A stretch of DNA of 64,000 nucleotides from Xiphydria camelus (GCA_963678675.1 OY783197.1:7068143-7132142), one strand, 5' to 3'; positions 53,039 through 64,000 are shown, counted from the stretch's first letter. The notes: generated from the sequence alone by a model not told the origin. Translations and numbers: made by a program.

Positions 53039-53164
53039 TATATTATGGATTTGGAGCCGTTACTCGAAAACGTTCCAGTGCAACATATTTAAATAAGTAT
53101 CTTTTCAGTGCGCGCATAAAGTCTCCCCCCCCCATTTTAACTTTTGAACCCGTTAAGTTAAAAA
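53039..53164. other. Spacer with a short C-run
   Basis: No feature other than CCCCCCCCC at about 53127. Confidence 0.4.
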
Positions 53165-53612
53165 ATTTACAGAATTCGCCACCAAGCAAAGTTCAGATAC
53201 ATTGGAAATGAACATAGTTATTGTTTTCATATTTTCTCCTGGACTATAATCTTCTTTCTCAGTTACAGCGAAGTCCACCGTGTGGCACGGTACATGAGAA
53301 AACGAAGGAACTGTATAATTGACTAAAAACAACAAAGTAGGTCATACGTGTACTGACACGAAACAATACATATAAGAAACACATATTATATTATATGAAT
53401 AGAAACATGAACATACAGTATGATATAAGAAAAAGGAATTTTTATATCTCTAAAAGAAATGAAACCTGACTTTGCAGATACTCTCGTAGTAACACTTTGA
53501 AACAGAATGAAAACCCTGAAAAGTAATGACATAATAAATACGCACCTTTGCATGAGAAATACGAATATTTTGAAATATAAATAAAACTGAAAATTTAACA
53601 CTACATACATCA

Positions 53613-54146
53613 TCACCAATCATCTGTACGAATCAAAGTACCGCGAACATATTGCGATGACAAAGGTTGTTCATCATCTGAAGAAGATGAATCCTTGGAC
53701 ATCTTAAATAGTTTATATTTTTGTGACATCGTCATTGCAAAATCTTGACCGGGGTCGACTCGTGGAAATTCTAATGGCATATAAGCCATCGATTCCACTG
53801 TCATATCTAGAGAAATACCACTTCAAGTAATTTTTAAACCACGAATTTGCAAGAGCATCATTGTGTGCATATAAGTTGGTTTGATCAGTTATTGCCACTT
53901 AACCATTTTAATTTCTCGACTGGTTTTCTCAAAGAGAAATAAGGGAGACTTAATGCAACTAGGTATATCATTGTTATTAAAGACTTTGAATCCAAAAATG
54001 CCTGGACTATCTTCACCCGTAGAGGAACGAGAAGGCGCTTTGGCAGTTAACAATTTCTTGCACAAATTTGCAAACATTTGTTTCATGTTATCAAGAATAC
54101 TGAACCGTTTACACGCTTCCACGAACACCGGAAGACTTGCTAACAC
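53613..54146 (-). pseudogene. Repeat-Y protein gene, copy 3 (C-terminal part)
   Basis: Minus strand, beginning LASLPVFVEACKRFSILDNM, then KAPSRSSTGEDSPGIFGFKV, NNNDIPSCIKSPLFLFEKTS and REIKMVKWQ, where a stop interrupts. It continues in another frame as SLDMTVESMAYMPLEF-like sequence to DEQPLSSQYVRGTLI. Residues before LASLP are on the other side of the 54152-54884 insertion. The N-terminal part (CQFVYKKKPTLFLVTNVYGL) is at 58369-58573. Confidence 0.5.
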
Positions 54147-54151
54147 TTTAA

Positions 54152-54884
54152 GGGGTTAGGTCCACTTCTCAGGGTCTGGAGAATCGAAAAATTGTTTATT
54201 GCATATTCATTAATAATAAGCCTTCAACAATATGCTCGCCAAAGTTTATAATGATCAGAGCATTAGTACCGGAGTTATAGGCATTTATAGCGCGCCGCCT
54301 TACCGCTCGGCCGCGCAGATCGAAACTTTAAACGCATTATCTCAGAATCGTGTTTTTCAAAAAACACCTTTGCGGTGGACACGATTACTCAAAATCTAGT
54401 ACATCGATCATCACCAAATTTTTCTCTGCTTGCTTGTCATGATAATAGCTTGTGCTTGAACGAAGGATTTTCATTGTTTGTGGACAAATTTTTTTTTACA
54501 CCGAAAAAACCGAAAATTGAAGACATTTAAAAATTTGACTTTTTGTAAAAAGTGCCATTTTTTAAAAAATCATAATTTTGACAAATCCTTCGTTCAAGCA
54601 CAAGCCAATACAATATACTAACCAAATGTTTTTCAAATTTTGATTTTGGATGAACTGTTTCCGGGTTATTATGTCCACCGCCACTGATGCTCAAAAAAAG
54701 GCACTTCCGGAAAACAGCTGCAGCTCCGCCATTTTGAAATTTTTTTTATGAATAAATGTGTACAAGTACTTGAAAACATGTACTAATCGACAGTATTAAT
54801 CGTTTTCAAATAAATATTTATTATGCTGCCGGAAAAAATGGAGAAAATCTCGCATATTCGCTTGCCACAAGTGGACATAACCCC
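54152..54884. mobile_element. Non-autonomous TTAA element (733 bp)
   Basis: Ends GGGGTTAGGTCCACTT and AAGTGGACATAACCCC, with TTAA at 54148-54151 and 54885-54888. Y2 shows the site without insertion (complement of GGATGCTAAAGTGTT). Internal sequence includes GAAACTTTAAACGCATTATC, similar to the 3' region of the Mutator-like genes at 10240 and 56090, so it may depend on their transposase. Confidence 0.85.
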
Positions 54885-55218
54885 TTAACATCCGTTACAA
54901 AACGTTCAACAAATTCTTGCATTTTAATTGTCTACTCTCTTCGTGCCCCACAAGTGACTTACTATGGGCACTAGCAGTTGAACTCTATGCTTCGGTTCTA
55001 ATTCATTAAGGGATCTACCCTAATTAGAATTTTCGAAAAATCGATTTTTTTATTGCGTTTTTCGAAAGTATACATATTTAAAAGTATCATACTAAAATTG
55101 TATAAAGATCCGAGCAGTCTAAGTGTACTTTTGAGCGACGTTTACTTAGCTATCTGAGCGCGCTAATATACACAACGCTCGGAAAACGGTACTACTTATC
55201 TGCCTTTGTATACATGAG

Positions 55219-56050
55219 GTGCTGTTATCTTTTGTAAGTATCATCCGACTATACAACGTTCTCTCTACATTAGTCGTGTTTGAAATTTTCAACCGTCAAC
55301 ATCAACGTCAAAAAAGAGCAGCAAGAACAGTTGTCGCGAAAAAGAAAAAAACCGCCGTAAAAAAAGTTCCTGTTGTAAAAACTCAGGATTTAACGATCAA
55401 ATTAATGAAAGACAGGCAAAAAACTATGGTTTAGCAATTCAAAGACATCCCGATTCAGTGGAAAAAATGCGCAAGGAGGTCTGGGCAGGATTTTATCATA
55501 AGATTTCAACTGACAGCAATCCACAGCACTCATACTGTTCTGAATCCTGGTGTAAATACAAGAAAGCTGTAAAAAATAAATCCGTTCATAAGTTCAAACA
55601 TCCCCCTGCTCTCGCTGAAGATGTTCAAGAAGTTCTAAAACTGATCTACGACGATTTGACAAAACAAGAACTACTTGAAAGATGCCTCGGCGGAAACACG
55701 CAGAATAATAACGAATCTTTCAACAAATGCGTCTGGTCAATGGCTCCCAAACACATCTTTAGCGGAAAAAAATTGTTGAAATAGCGTGTCAAACAGCTGC
55801 TTGTATTTTTAACGAGGGATTACAGCCAGTATTAAAAATCTTGGAAGTAATGGGCGTCAAAATCGGCCCGACCGCCGAGCAGTTCGTCGCTGACCGTCAC
55901 AGAACACGCATACAACTTGCGAACCGCCGCAGCAGCGATGCTTCTAAGGAAGCCAGAATGAAACGAAGGCAGGCTATTTTGGATGAAAATGAGCGCTATG
56001 AAGAAACTGAAGGCATAATGTATGGTGCAGGCATCGCTGATTATACGTAA
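55219..56050 (+). pseudogene. Mutator-like transposase, C-terminal half
   Basis: The N-terminal piece is basic (QHQRQKRAARTVVAKKKKT). A one-base shift near 55415 leads into NYGLAIQRHPDSVEKMRKEV, WAGFYHKISTD, a SWCKYKK motif and NNNESFNKCVWSMAPKHIFS. A second shift at about 55775 continues with FNEGLQPVLKILEVMGVKIG, a Lys/Arg-rich helix and EGIMYGAGIADYT before GTAAGT. The WCKY...NESFN-x-x-W-x-x-APK...FN-x-G-L order is that of insect Mutator-like transposase-domain proteins; the YGLAI-x-R start marks the C-terminal half. The upstream catalytic portion was deleted. Because the host element has TTAA duplications, this protein type fits Kolobok. Confidence 0.75.
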
Positions 56051-56596
56051 GTAAGATTTTTTCACGATTTTTCGTTAAAGAAAACTTTAAACGCGTTTTT
56101 CTCGAAATGACGTTTTTGGACGGCTCGTTGATAAAATCTCCGAAACTATTCAACCGACCCTTACCAAAATTTTACCACATGTTCTTTATGACTATAGCTA
56201 TAGCGCATATCATACGAATTTTAAAATTTTGAGTGTAACTATTTTTTTTGGCTAAAAACGATGAAAAAAAAACGTGTCTTTTCGTAGTTTCTGGAAAAAT
56301 GGCCGCCATTTTGTCATTTTTTAAAAAATCAAAAATCGTATGATATGCGCTATAGCCATTTACCTATTGAATCTAAAACCATTTTTTTTTCAGATCATCC
56401 ATTCCAGAGATTTTATCAACAGCGCATACCCATCTTTTTTTTTGGACGTGTCTTCTCCCCCATTTTTCTGTACGAAAACTGAGTAAAATGAATATAAAAA
56501 TATTTTTTTTGTGTATTTCAAAAGTGTGTTTTTTAGGCCTAACACTTTTTATATCCACATTTATAACACTGTAAGTCATTTTGGGGGTCATGAAGA

Positions 56597-58278
56597 GGGT
56601 ATTAAAATCTGACTTCAGTTTATGTTCCGGGCTGGTTTACCATTAACAAAACTGATTTTGGTTTGGTTGTTGCTGCTCAATTAAGCATTTTTTTAAATTT
56701 TGTAGTTTTTAGGGAATATGAAGGGAGAACGGTCATTATTAAATTTTAAAAAAATGTTTTTTTTTTCACAAAATAGTTGTGGTGGGGGTTTTTAGGTACG
56801 AAGAATTCATTTCTGATATTTATATTTGCTAAAAACATCCGCCAGAGGGTGCTACAGATAAATTTCCTATAAACTTTACGTATTTTCTATGAAAGATCAT
56901 GTTTGTTTTATATATTTTCATACATTTTCTCATTATTTGTTTCATTTACTCATTTTTAAAGTATAAAATTTTGAATATCGAAACCAGAAAGTGATGAACA
57001 GGGTGAGAGATTTCACCAAGTGTGCATGCCTTTTGAAGGTAAAGAATGCTTTTACGGTTTATAACATTAATGTAATAAATTTTGTCTTTTTTTTTTTATA
57101 TTTCATACATTTTTTAGCACGTTATCAAGGAAAGAAATTAAATTCTATGATCGCCGATCTATGCTGGACTTTCAGACGTGATGCTGACGCATATGATACA
57201 GATAGACCGTGAGATAATGACAGATTCTGGTGCCCCATTTTCGCATACAAGCCTCGAAGAGGGTTGAAAAGTACTTCGATTTTGAGTAGAATGAAGGGAA
57301 ATTTACGAATGGTCCCTGGGGATAACATATGGAAAATTCGATTTTTCTTAATAAAAAAAGAAAAGGTACCTCTTGCCCATTTTTTCACGCAAGCCTTGTT
57401 CACTAAATGATTAATTAATAAAACCTGGCTTCGGAAATCAAAGGCTTGTGTGGGAAAATCGGTCAGAGAATCTCGATTTTTCCTTACAAGATTACGCCCT
57501 TATTTCAATCCTTTAGCCACCTGCAACACTCAAGCCTTTGGTTTTCCGAAGCCAGGTTTTATTAATTAATCATTTAGTGAACAAGGCTTGCGTGAAAAAA
57601 TGGGCAAGAGACACCTTTTATTTTTTTGTTAAGAAAAATTTAATTTTGCATATGTTATCCCCAGGGACCATTCGTAAATTTCCCTTCATTCTACTCAAAA
57701 TCGAAGTACTTTTCAACCCTCTTCGAGGCTTGTATGTGAAAATGGGGCACCAGAATCTGTCACTATCTCACGGACTAAGACGAGGAGAGTGAAATAGAAG
57801 CGGAGGCTGCTGAAGGCGAAGAAGAAGAAACCCGCTCTGTAATTTATAGTAGCGACAGCGACTAAGAATAAATAATAAACACTTTTAAAAATAGTTTTTA
57901 ACTTTTTTTAAAATTGTTATTATTTGCCAAAAAAAGGAGCAAATAAAACAGAAATAGTAAGAAAATGTATGAAAATATATAAAACAAGCATTATCTTTCA
58001 TCGAAAATACGTAAAGTTTATAGGAAACTTATCTGTAGCGCCATCTGGCGGATATTTTTAGCAAAAATAAAATTCCTCATACCTAAAAACCCCCACCACA
58101 ACTATTTTGTGAAAAAAACATTGTTTTTAAATTTAATAATGACCGTTTTCTCTTCATATTTCCTAAAACTACAAAATTGAAAAAAAACGCTTTACTGAGC
58201 AGCAACAACCAAACCAAAATCAGTTTTGTTAATGGTGGACCAGCCAGAAACATAAACTGAAGTCAGATTTCAATACCC
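56597..58278. mobile_element. Inverted-arm element nested in the 55 kb TTAA element
   Basis: Arms 56597-56990 and 57930-58278 (outer ends GGGTATTAAAATCTGACTTC and the complementary TTTCAATACCC). Inside are a short open segment at 57116-57200 and an acidic segment 57778-57864 (ESEIEAEAAEGEEEETRSV, SSDSD, stop, then AATAAATAATAAA). These may be exons of this element or the last exon of the Mutator-like gene. No TSD recognised. Confidence 0.55.
57208..57774. mobile_element. Palindromic MITE, ~567 bp
   Basis: Ends CCGTGAGATAATGACAGATT and complement; arms more than 200 bp. A 3-bp duplication AGA can be proposed if the ends include TAG. It contains mirrored frames 57125-57403 (-) and 57538-57792 (+), which are not genes. 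Confidence 0.75.
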
Positions 58279-58368
58279 AATTTAGTGATTTACTGTGTAA
58301 TTTATACCGGTCAAAAAAATTCGTGAAAATAGCCCTTTTTTCCCGTCTAATTAGGGTAGATCCCTTAA

Positions 58369-58573
58369 TATGTCTTATAATCATGTGGTGGAGAAAATCT
58401 TCCGAATGAGTAATTGTCAGACCGTACACGTTAGTGACGAGAAACAATGTCGGTTTCTTTTTGTACACAAATTGGCAGAAATGGGTTTTAGCAACGGGTC
58501 TTTTTAAAAATTTTAATATTGCTTCAATACACACATGACGCAACACACACCTGGGAGATATTCGTTTCCGCAC
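58369..58573 (-). pseudogene. Repeat-Y protein gene, copy 3 (N-terminal part)
   Basis: The minus frame has KTHFCQFVYKKKPTLFLVTN and VYGLTITHSEDFLHHMIIRH, then is cut by the TTAA element. It matches Y1 codons 22-61. Confidence 0.55.
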
Positions 58574-59059
58574 CGCGAAGAATCGTTAGGTCCGATTCAC
58601 ACAGAACTGGTGCGTGGTGGTGGTGTGGGACTAGCGTGGTACGGGCATGTCCCACCTGCATGTTAGCCTATATGGACCGTGCAAAAACTATAGAGGGAGT
58701 TGTAGCGTCGATGCTTGCGCTACATCTAGCGATTATAAGAAATTAAGGGATACTTTTTAACACGGGGAACGTACACCCCCTCACCTCGGATTCTGTCGCT
58801 GGGGAATTTTCAAGAGGAAGTTTAACAGAGTCTCGTGTAGATGGCCGATACGGGAGACGACACGGGAGATATGGCTGACAGGATTGCGGGGTATGGAATG
58901 ATGAAATTGTTTTGTGAATTCGGTAGAGAAAAAGTAATCTAATTTTCTTTCAGTTTAGTTACCACTACTTTACAATAATAACTTTTTACGAAAATTTATT
59001 TGTATACAACGAATTCACAAAATTTAACCTCATCATTCCATACCCCGCAATCCTGTCAG

Positions 59060-59344
59060 CCTCGTCGTTCAGAATGTATTGCGTCTGAAGAATATTCAAC
59101 GACTTGTAACAAAAGACAGTCGCGGGCTCGCGGATTATTCCGCACTCGGTGATAGAAGACAGCCGCGGGCTCATGGAATTTTTCCGCGCTTTAATGCAAA
59201 TGGGTTAAGAGGTACGAATCGATCTTCCGAATTCCGTTTATCGTGCGACGGAATACCAGACTTTCGTATGGCACGTGCCACTCCTGTAGGCTTCTCATGG
59301 TGTCGAAGTGGCGTGGCGGTGGCGGGAGTCACCACGCCAGTGGC
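59060..59344. other. Unassigned segment with direct repeats
   Basis: Two copies of ACAGYCGCGGGCTCRYGGA... about 55 bp apart and two AGTGGCACGT/GGCACGTGCCAC units. It is inserted between GTTCAGAATGTAT and the Y4 start relative to Y2. The frame 59079-59405 has no recognised domain. Confidence 0.4.
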
Positions 59345-60443
59345 ACGTCATCTCTATCTGAATAGCCTCATAGGGACCGTGTATGACAATTGCTACGCCA
59401 CCTGATGGCAATAATTAGAATTTTTGGGAAAAAAATTTACAAGTGTTCTCTATCTCTCTCTTTCTCTCTCTCTTTCTCTGTCATATGGGAGAAATTTTTA
59501 ATTATTGAAATAATTATTTGGACAAATAATTAATATCATCATGCGTACATCGTATCACGTATGTTGCATTAAAAATTGTTGAAGTGCCGGGAATCATGAA
59601 AAACCGTCTAGTGGAGAAATTAAATTTTACAAATGTCCACTGCTAGTGTTCATCGGGCATGGGAGCGTGATAAACGAATGCCATAAGCCTTTGAGACTGT
59701 GGTCTGAGCTACAACCTTTGAGGTTATGATTGCTTTTTGTACTTCGGGATTATTTATCTCTTCAACATTGAATATGAGTCAAGCCATGTCAAGTCGGACT
59801 CGAAATTTCCACTAAATCGCGGATTTCGGAAATAATAACTCTATTGCGAAGGGAATATGGCACTTACGTTACCGTATTAATATTTCGTGAAAATTTTGTT
59901 ATTTGTTAATGTTATTAACAATCAAACTTTGAAGCGCAATTAAAATGAAAAATCGTTTTCTCTTAAACTACTTTAGATAATTACTTGAAATTTTGCACAC
60001 TGATAAAGCAATGTTTACACTATCGAATAAATATTTGCTTGAGGTGAAATTGTTTTAAAAAATGTATTTTGTATTAATTTTTTAAAAACAATTGCAATTT
60101 TTCTTGCGGTCTTCACGCTATAAAAAAATGAAACTTACATCAATTCATGCGGCAAACGTTGGCCTTTTATAATCTGCAAAGAGAACTTTGTACTTTTTCT
60201 CCATTCCGGAGATACGAAATTGTTTGTTACGCGGTGCGCTCCTAGATCGCGCGGCGCGCTCCGTTACTGGCGTCCGCGACAACTTGATGGCCGCGCAAAC
60301 TTGAGCAAAAACCGTTTGAACTTGCATGAACATGATTTTCCGAGTTTGGCAAACATAGACAGTTTTCTTGTCAGTTTGCTGATGGTGCTCGTGCGGTATA
60401 CTTGCTTAAAAACTATTCGGTGTTTCAATATCATTAAGTGAAA

Positions 60444-60626
60444 ATGGTTCGACCGAAGGAATGTTGTAATCCTTTGAAAAGGAAAGGTCATAATTGTGTT
60501 CGTCATAAGTTGTTCCTCGCGCGTTACTGCCAAGTGGAATAAAAAATTCGAAGAATACATTGATCGATATATTTGTCAAATATGTCGTAAGGACATGTAT
60601 AATGATGTTAAAATTGCTTCAAATGT
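60444..60626 (+). pseudogene. 5' gene fragment with Cys motifs, left arm of foldback copy 2
   Basis: ATG at 60444; same MVRPKECCNPLKRKGHNCVR start and same frame break as in copy 1. The ICQICRKDMYNDV segment is in the next frame. The mirror copy is at 61463-61644 on the minus strand. Confidence 0.55.
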
Positions 60627-60680
60627 AGAAAATGAAGACCCAAGCACCCAAGACCCAAGATAGTTAATACCGATAATTAA

Positions 60681-60819
60681 TTGCTATACTGTAATACCTT
60701 CCAGGGAACGAATTGAATTTTTAACTGAATGTAAATATTGGATTTGAACAGTGAACAGTTATAATTACTTGGAAGTTTCTTCGTGGTTCACTATTAAAGA
60801 AGGTGTTACAGTATAGCAA
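60681..60819. mobile_element. MITE inside foldback copy 2, TSD TTAA
   Basis: Ends TTGCTATACTGTAATACC and GGTGTTACAGTATAGCAA with TTAA at 60677-60680 and 60820-60823. Absent from copy 1. Confidence 0.82.
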
Positions 60820-61462
60820 TTAACTATACAATAAAATATAAAAATAACACAGGTTTACAACAAAAAAAAAGTCCGGACTATTTGACCGGACCATGGTATT
60901 CCGAGGTATTTTTGCGTCCTGAATCCGATCCCGAGGTCATCTGAGCCCCATCACGTCAGAAAAACGAGATTTCGAAATAAATAAATAAGGAAATGGGACT
61001 GCCCTGAGCAGCACCCAGAGCATGACTCCAAGGTTCTAAGGCCATTACGGTCAGTGCTGGGTCCACTGTCACAGTGAACGGATCGCCGGAATTGTATGCC
61101 TTGACAGGGAGATCGTAATCCGCGAGATACAACGATCCACTGGGGTGGTTCTTTGATAGTCCCGGTCGAGATTTAGGACTCCATTCCAATGTTTGGAAGG
61201 TATTCAAAACCTAAACAGCTACCCGCCAACTCAACAGGTCGCTTGAGAAATTGTCCCGGATCCAGTTCCAAAAAATGGTCATTTTAACCTCTAAATGACC
61301 TTGAAATCTCATTTTTCTGACGTGATGGGGCTCAGATGATCTCGGGATCGGATTCAGGACGCAAAAATACCTCGGAATACCATGGTCAAATAGTCCGGAC
61401 TTTTTTTTTTGTAAACCTGTGTAATTAGTAAACTCACTTCGTGCTTGGGTCTTCATTTTCTA

Positions 61463-61644
61463 CATTTGAAGCAATTTTAACATCATTATACATGTCTTTA
61501 CGACATATCTGACAAATATATCGATCAATGTATTCTTCGAATTTTTTATTCCACTTGGCGGTAACGCGCGAGGAACAACTTATGACGAACGCAATTATGA
61601 CCTTTCTTTTTCAAAGGATTACAACATTCCTTCGGTCGAACCAT
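61463..61644 (-). pseudogene. 5' gene fragment with Cys motifs, right arm of foldback copy 2
   Basis: Minus-strand ATG at 61642-61644; mirror of 60444-60626 with the same broken frame. Confidence 0.55.
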
Positions 61645-62483
61645 TTTCACTTAATGATATTGAAACACCGAATAGTTTTTACGCAAGTATACCGCACGAG
61701 CACCATCAGCAAACTGACAAGAAAACTGTGTAAGTTTGCCAAACTCGGAAAATCATGTTCATGCAAGTTCAAACGGTTTTTGCTCAAGTTTGCGCGGCCA
61801 TCAAGATGCCGCGGACGCCAGTAGCGGAGCGCGCCGCGCGATCTACGAGCGCACCGCGTAACAAACAATTTCGTATCTCCGGAATGGAGAAAAAGTACAA
61901 AGTTCTCTTTGCAGATTATAAAAGGCCAACGTTTGCCGCATGAATTTATGTAAGTTCCATTTTTTTATAGCGTGAAGAACGTATGAAAAATTGCAATTGT
62001 TTTAAAAAAATTAATGCAAAATTCATTTTTTAAAACAATTTCACCTCAAGCAAATATTTATTCGATAGTGTAAACATTGCTTTATCAGTGTGCAAAATTT
62101 TAAGTAATTGTCTAAAGTAGTTTAAGAGAAAACGATTTTTCATTTTAATCGCGCTTCAAAGTTTGATTGTTAATAACATTAACAAATAACGGAATTTTCA
62201 CGAAATATTAATACGGTAACGTAAATGCCATACTCCCTTCATAATAGAGTTATTATTTTCGAAATCCGCGATTTAGTGGAAATTTCGAGTTCGACTTGAC
62301 ATGGCTTGACTCATATATGACCTGAGTGAAACAGTTTGTCACCTTTATCTTTATTTTAGCCTTCAGTGGGTTTAGTTTGTATTGGCAAAAAATCCGTGCC
62401 TTATTATTATTTTTAACATTTTTAACTTTTCTTATTCTACACACCCCGACTCGAATTCTGTCGCTGGGGAATTTTCAAGAGGA

Positions 62484-63036
62484 ATTTTATCCATTAAAAT
62501 TACTATATACGATTAAAACAGTTATATTTACTACTGATTTGATTCCCTTTGCACTCGATGACATTTCGCGCGCGCGAACCAGCAGCTCGAGGCGATTTTA
62601 CCTTTTCTCGCGAATTAACCTATTCCATGCGAATGCTAAGCTGAGACTAACTACACTGAATAAGAATGCAGGCTGAGCCTCGTAGTATAGGTACGGGTAC
62701 ACTTAGCGTCATATCGCCCGAGCGAGAAATCTTATCGCGCGTCGGAAATAAACATATCGAGTTTATATAAACACGGGAGCCATGCTGCTCTAGTGGACGA
62801 CTTAAACCACCCGGTCTCCTATTTTTCTCACCGTGTCCATACCCTTCCAATTAGAATCTTGAAATTACCTTCATTACACAGAGAAAATTGCAATCTACAA
62901 AATGATACTAAGATCAGCTCCCCCCACGCCCACTCAAACGCCCAGGGGTCGCGACCGAACATTTGTTACATTTTGAAGTTTCGTGCACTCCTACCTCAGA
63001 ACACCGATTCCTTAAACATTTCCAATGTTAAAATTG
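62484..63036 (-). repeat. Repeat X, copy 3 (partial, inverted)
   Basis: Matches the complement of 20418-20970. It starts at the family end AACATTTCCAATG (63030) and is truncated where it meets Y4. Confidence 0.75.
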
Positions 63037-63595
63037 ACTAAAATATGTTTAGAGTAATTTTTTATGAGCATTCTTTAGAGACTAATTTGGTTTTTCAAAA
63101 ATCAAAGATGGTGACTCTGGTACTAGCAACTTGAAAAATTCAATTAGCAAGGGGGGTCGTGTTGCACATAATATTAAAGCTAATCAAATTAACTACGCAA
63201 TGGTCTTTCAAAAATTTGAATCGGTCAATCCATCTCAAAGTTACAAGGGTTTGAATCCTGGTTGCAATAAGCATTTCGGGACTGCGTATCTGCTGCGGTA
63301 TCCCGGTCTAAACGGGAGCGAGCCATGCTCTCGCCACTGAGGCCCGGCGTAAGACCGGACCGTGTCCACACTGCATGCATTCGGCAATATCGCTAACCTC
63401 GCGTAGCTCCACCCCCTCTAGCGTTTTGACATTACCTCGTCTCACTGCTGCCCCGCAGCAGAAACTAGTGGGCTTGGTATGTCGGCCTCTTAATTTTCAA
63501 ACTCCCATTTCCCTACGTCAATGAATACTGAACATTTTTTCGTGTGTATTAATTTATAATTATTATTATATAGGTATAGCAAAAACCGGTCAAAA
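63037..63595. other. Unassigned right-hand stretch
   Basis: AT-rich to 63130, then a GC-rich part at 63290-63480 with CTGCTGCCCCGCAGCAG. GGTTTGAATCC at 63250 resembles a tRNA B box, but no cloverleaf could be drawn. No gene recognised. Confidence 0.35.
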
Positions 63596-63599
63596 GAAA

Positions 63600-63668
63600 T
63601 AAACTTCTTGAGGAGGGGTGGTGGAGTAGGAGGAAGAGGTGGTGGCGGAGGAGGAGGAGAAAAGGAGA
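63600..63668. repeat. GGA/GGT-rich microsatellite
   Basis: Units such as GGAGGAGGAGGAGAAAAGG. The proline-rich minus-strand frame 63490-63756 comes from this repeat. Confidence 0.85.
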
Positions 63669-63730
63669 AGGACATAAGTTTTCGTAGAGTTTTTTCCGTC
63701 ATGGTAATAGAAGCCGACGATATGTAATAA

Positions 63731-64000
63731 GGCCTCTGCCCCCTACACCGTACCATACCCTGACCGTAACAGGAACGTGCCAGGCACGAAAGGAAGCACT
63801 CCGTTTACTACTATGGCTACTGCCCGGCCGGTAACGGAACGGTCTAGTGGGTGTTGTCTGATACTAAAGGCCTCTGTCCACTACACCGTACCATACCCTG
63901 ACCGTAACAGGAACGTGTCAGGCACGAAAGGAAGCACTCCTATCACTACTATGCCCACTGCCCGACCGGTAACGGAACGGTCTAGTGGGTGTTGTCTGAT
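63731..64000. repeat. Start of a tandem satellite, ~138-bp unit
   Basis: 63731-63868 and 63869-64000 are two direct copies, about 90 per cent alike, each starting GGCCTCTG and containing CCGTAACAGGAACGTG and GAACGGTCTAGTGGGTGTTG. The second runs off the window. Confidence 0.85.

Larger units (their letters stand above)
55010..58364 (+). mobile_element. 3.4 kb TTAA element with a Mutator-like gene
   Basis: Ends GGGATCTACCCTAATTAGA and complement, with TTAA at 55006-55009 and 58365-58368. The empty site is seen in Y1 and Y2 (complement of ACATATTAATCAATTAG). The gene is at the left (55219-56050). The right half is filled by an element with ~350-bp arms (56597-58278), itself split by a palindrome (57208-57774). 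Confidence 0.85.
53165..59058 (-). mobile_element. Repeat family Y, copy 3, split by two TTAA elements
   Basis: Minus strand: 59058-58369, 55009-54889 and 54147-53165 together form one Y copy. Its 3' end is at the same border as Y1 and Y2. The two insertions are 54152-54884 and 55010-58364. Its 5' limit is inside palindrome P. Confidence 0.75.
59776..62312. mobile_element. Foldback DNA transposon, copy 2, with TSD ATAT
   Basis: Same ends as copy 1 (5267-7837), flanked by ATAT (59772-59775, 62313-62316). Y1 (22915) and Y2 (45035) show the uninterrupted TTGAATAC(A/G)TGACC. The arms are about 1 kb. The 5' gene fragments are at 60444-60626 (+) and 61463-61644 (-). It lacks the 5585-5830 MITE of copy 1 but has its own at 60681-60819. 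Confidence 0.9.
59345..62483 (+). mobile_element. Repeat family Y, copy 4 (5' part), split by the foldback
   Basis: 59345-59775 and 62313-62483 match Y2 44680-45220. It ends at about 62483, where inverted repeat X3 begins. The foldback 59776-62312 lies inside. Confidence 0.75.

Noticed and set aside
63225..63300. Possible tRNA or tRNA-derived SINE (GGTTTGAATCC B-box-like)
   Set aside because: No matching A box, acceptor stem or anticodon arm could be drawn.
63490..63756. Proline-rich minus-strand frame
   Set aside because: It follows the GGA/GGT microsatellite; no domain and no conserved flanks.

Overview
This is a repeat-packed, AT-rich insect nuclear sequence. The only convincing resident host gene is on the minus strand: two intact, correctly spliced exons (17142-17280 and 13231-13460) of an ionotropic NMDA-type glutamate receptor subunit 2 (Nmdar2). 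The protein sequence and the mix of transposon families suggest a hymenopteran, but this is inference. The exons are separated by a 3.7 kb intron that itself holds a palindromic transposon. No other Nmdar2 exon was recognised, so much of the window may be very long intron or adjoining intergenic DNA.

Nearly everything else is transposable elements, many nested and several dated by target-site duplications (TSDs) or by uninterrupted paralogous copies. Left part (1-13 kb): a SWIM-like transposon gene tail at the left edge, a Helentron (HLE2)-like element carrying a piece of a Helitron, purine microsatellites, an element with ~320-bp inverted arms, a 2.57 kb foldback element with TSD ACAA, four small palindromic MITEs or short TIR elements, an internally deleted TTAA-flanked element with a Mutator-like (Pfam 'Mutator-like transposase domain' type) gene, and a large nested palindrome. 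Middle (17-34 kb): remains of a Mutator-like/PML-type exonuclease gene on the minus strand whose last intron is filled by repeats X1 and Y1; a mariner fragment; a piggyBac-like remnant; several foldback elements, one 1.64 kb long; and a SWIM/YqaJ-type gene fragment split by a small piggyBac-like MITE.

Right part (34-64 kb): a candidate Gypsy-like LTR with primer-binding site, a repeat (R) with a transposase-type HTH exon, the second Helentron with a DUF6570-type ORF, and a 2.9 kb TIR element holding Harbinger transposase exons plus the 3' exons of a mitochondrial fission regulator (MTFR)-like gene. It continues with a 5.2 kb TA-flanked composite that contains a complete non-autonomous Helitron and DUF4806-like exons, two TTAA elements nested in repeat Y3, a second copy of the 4-bp-TSD foldback, and the start of a ~138-bp satellite at the right edge.

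The most unusual component is repeat family Y (Y1-Y4). It carries a conserved protein-coding stretch of about 250 residues that I do not recognise; all three copies that reach it are damaged in different ways. The second foldback and both right-hand TTAA elements are inserted in Y copies, and the other Y copies supply the empty sites. No rRNA, CRISPR, bacterial-type operon or convincing tRNA gene was seen.
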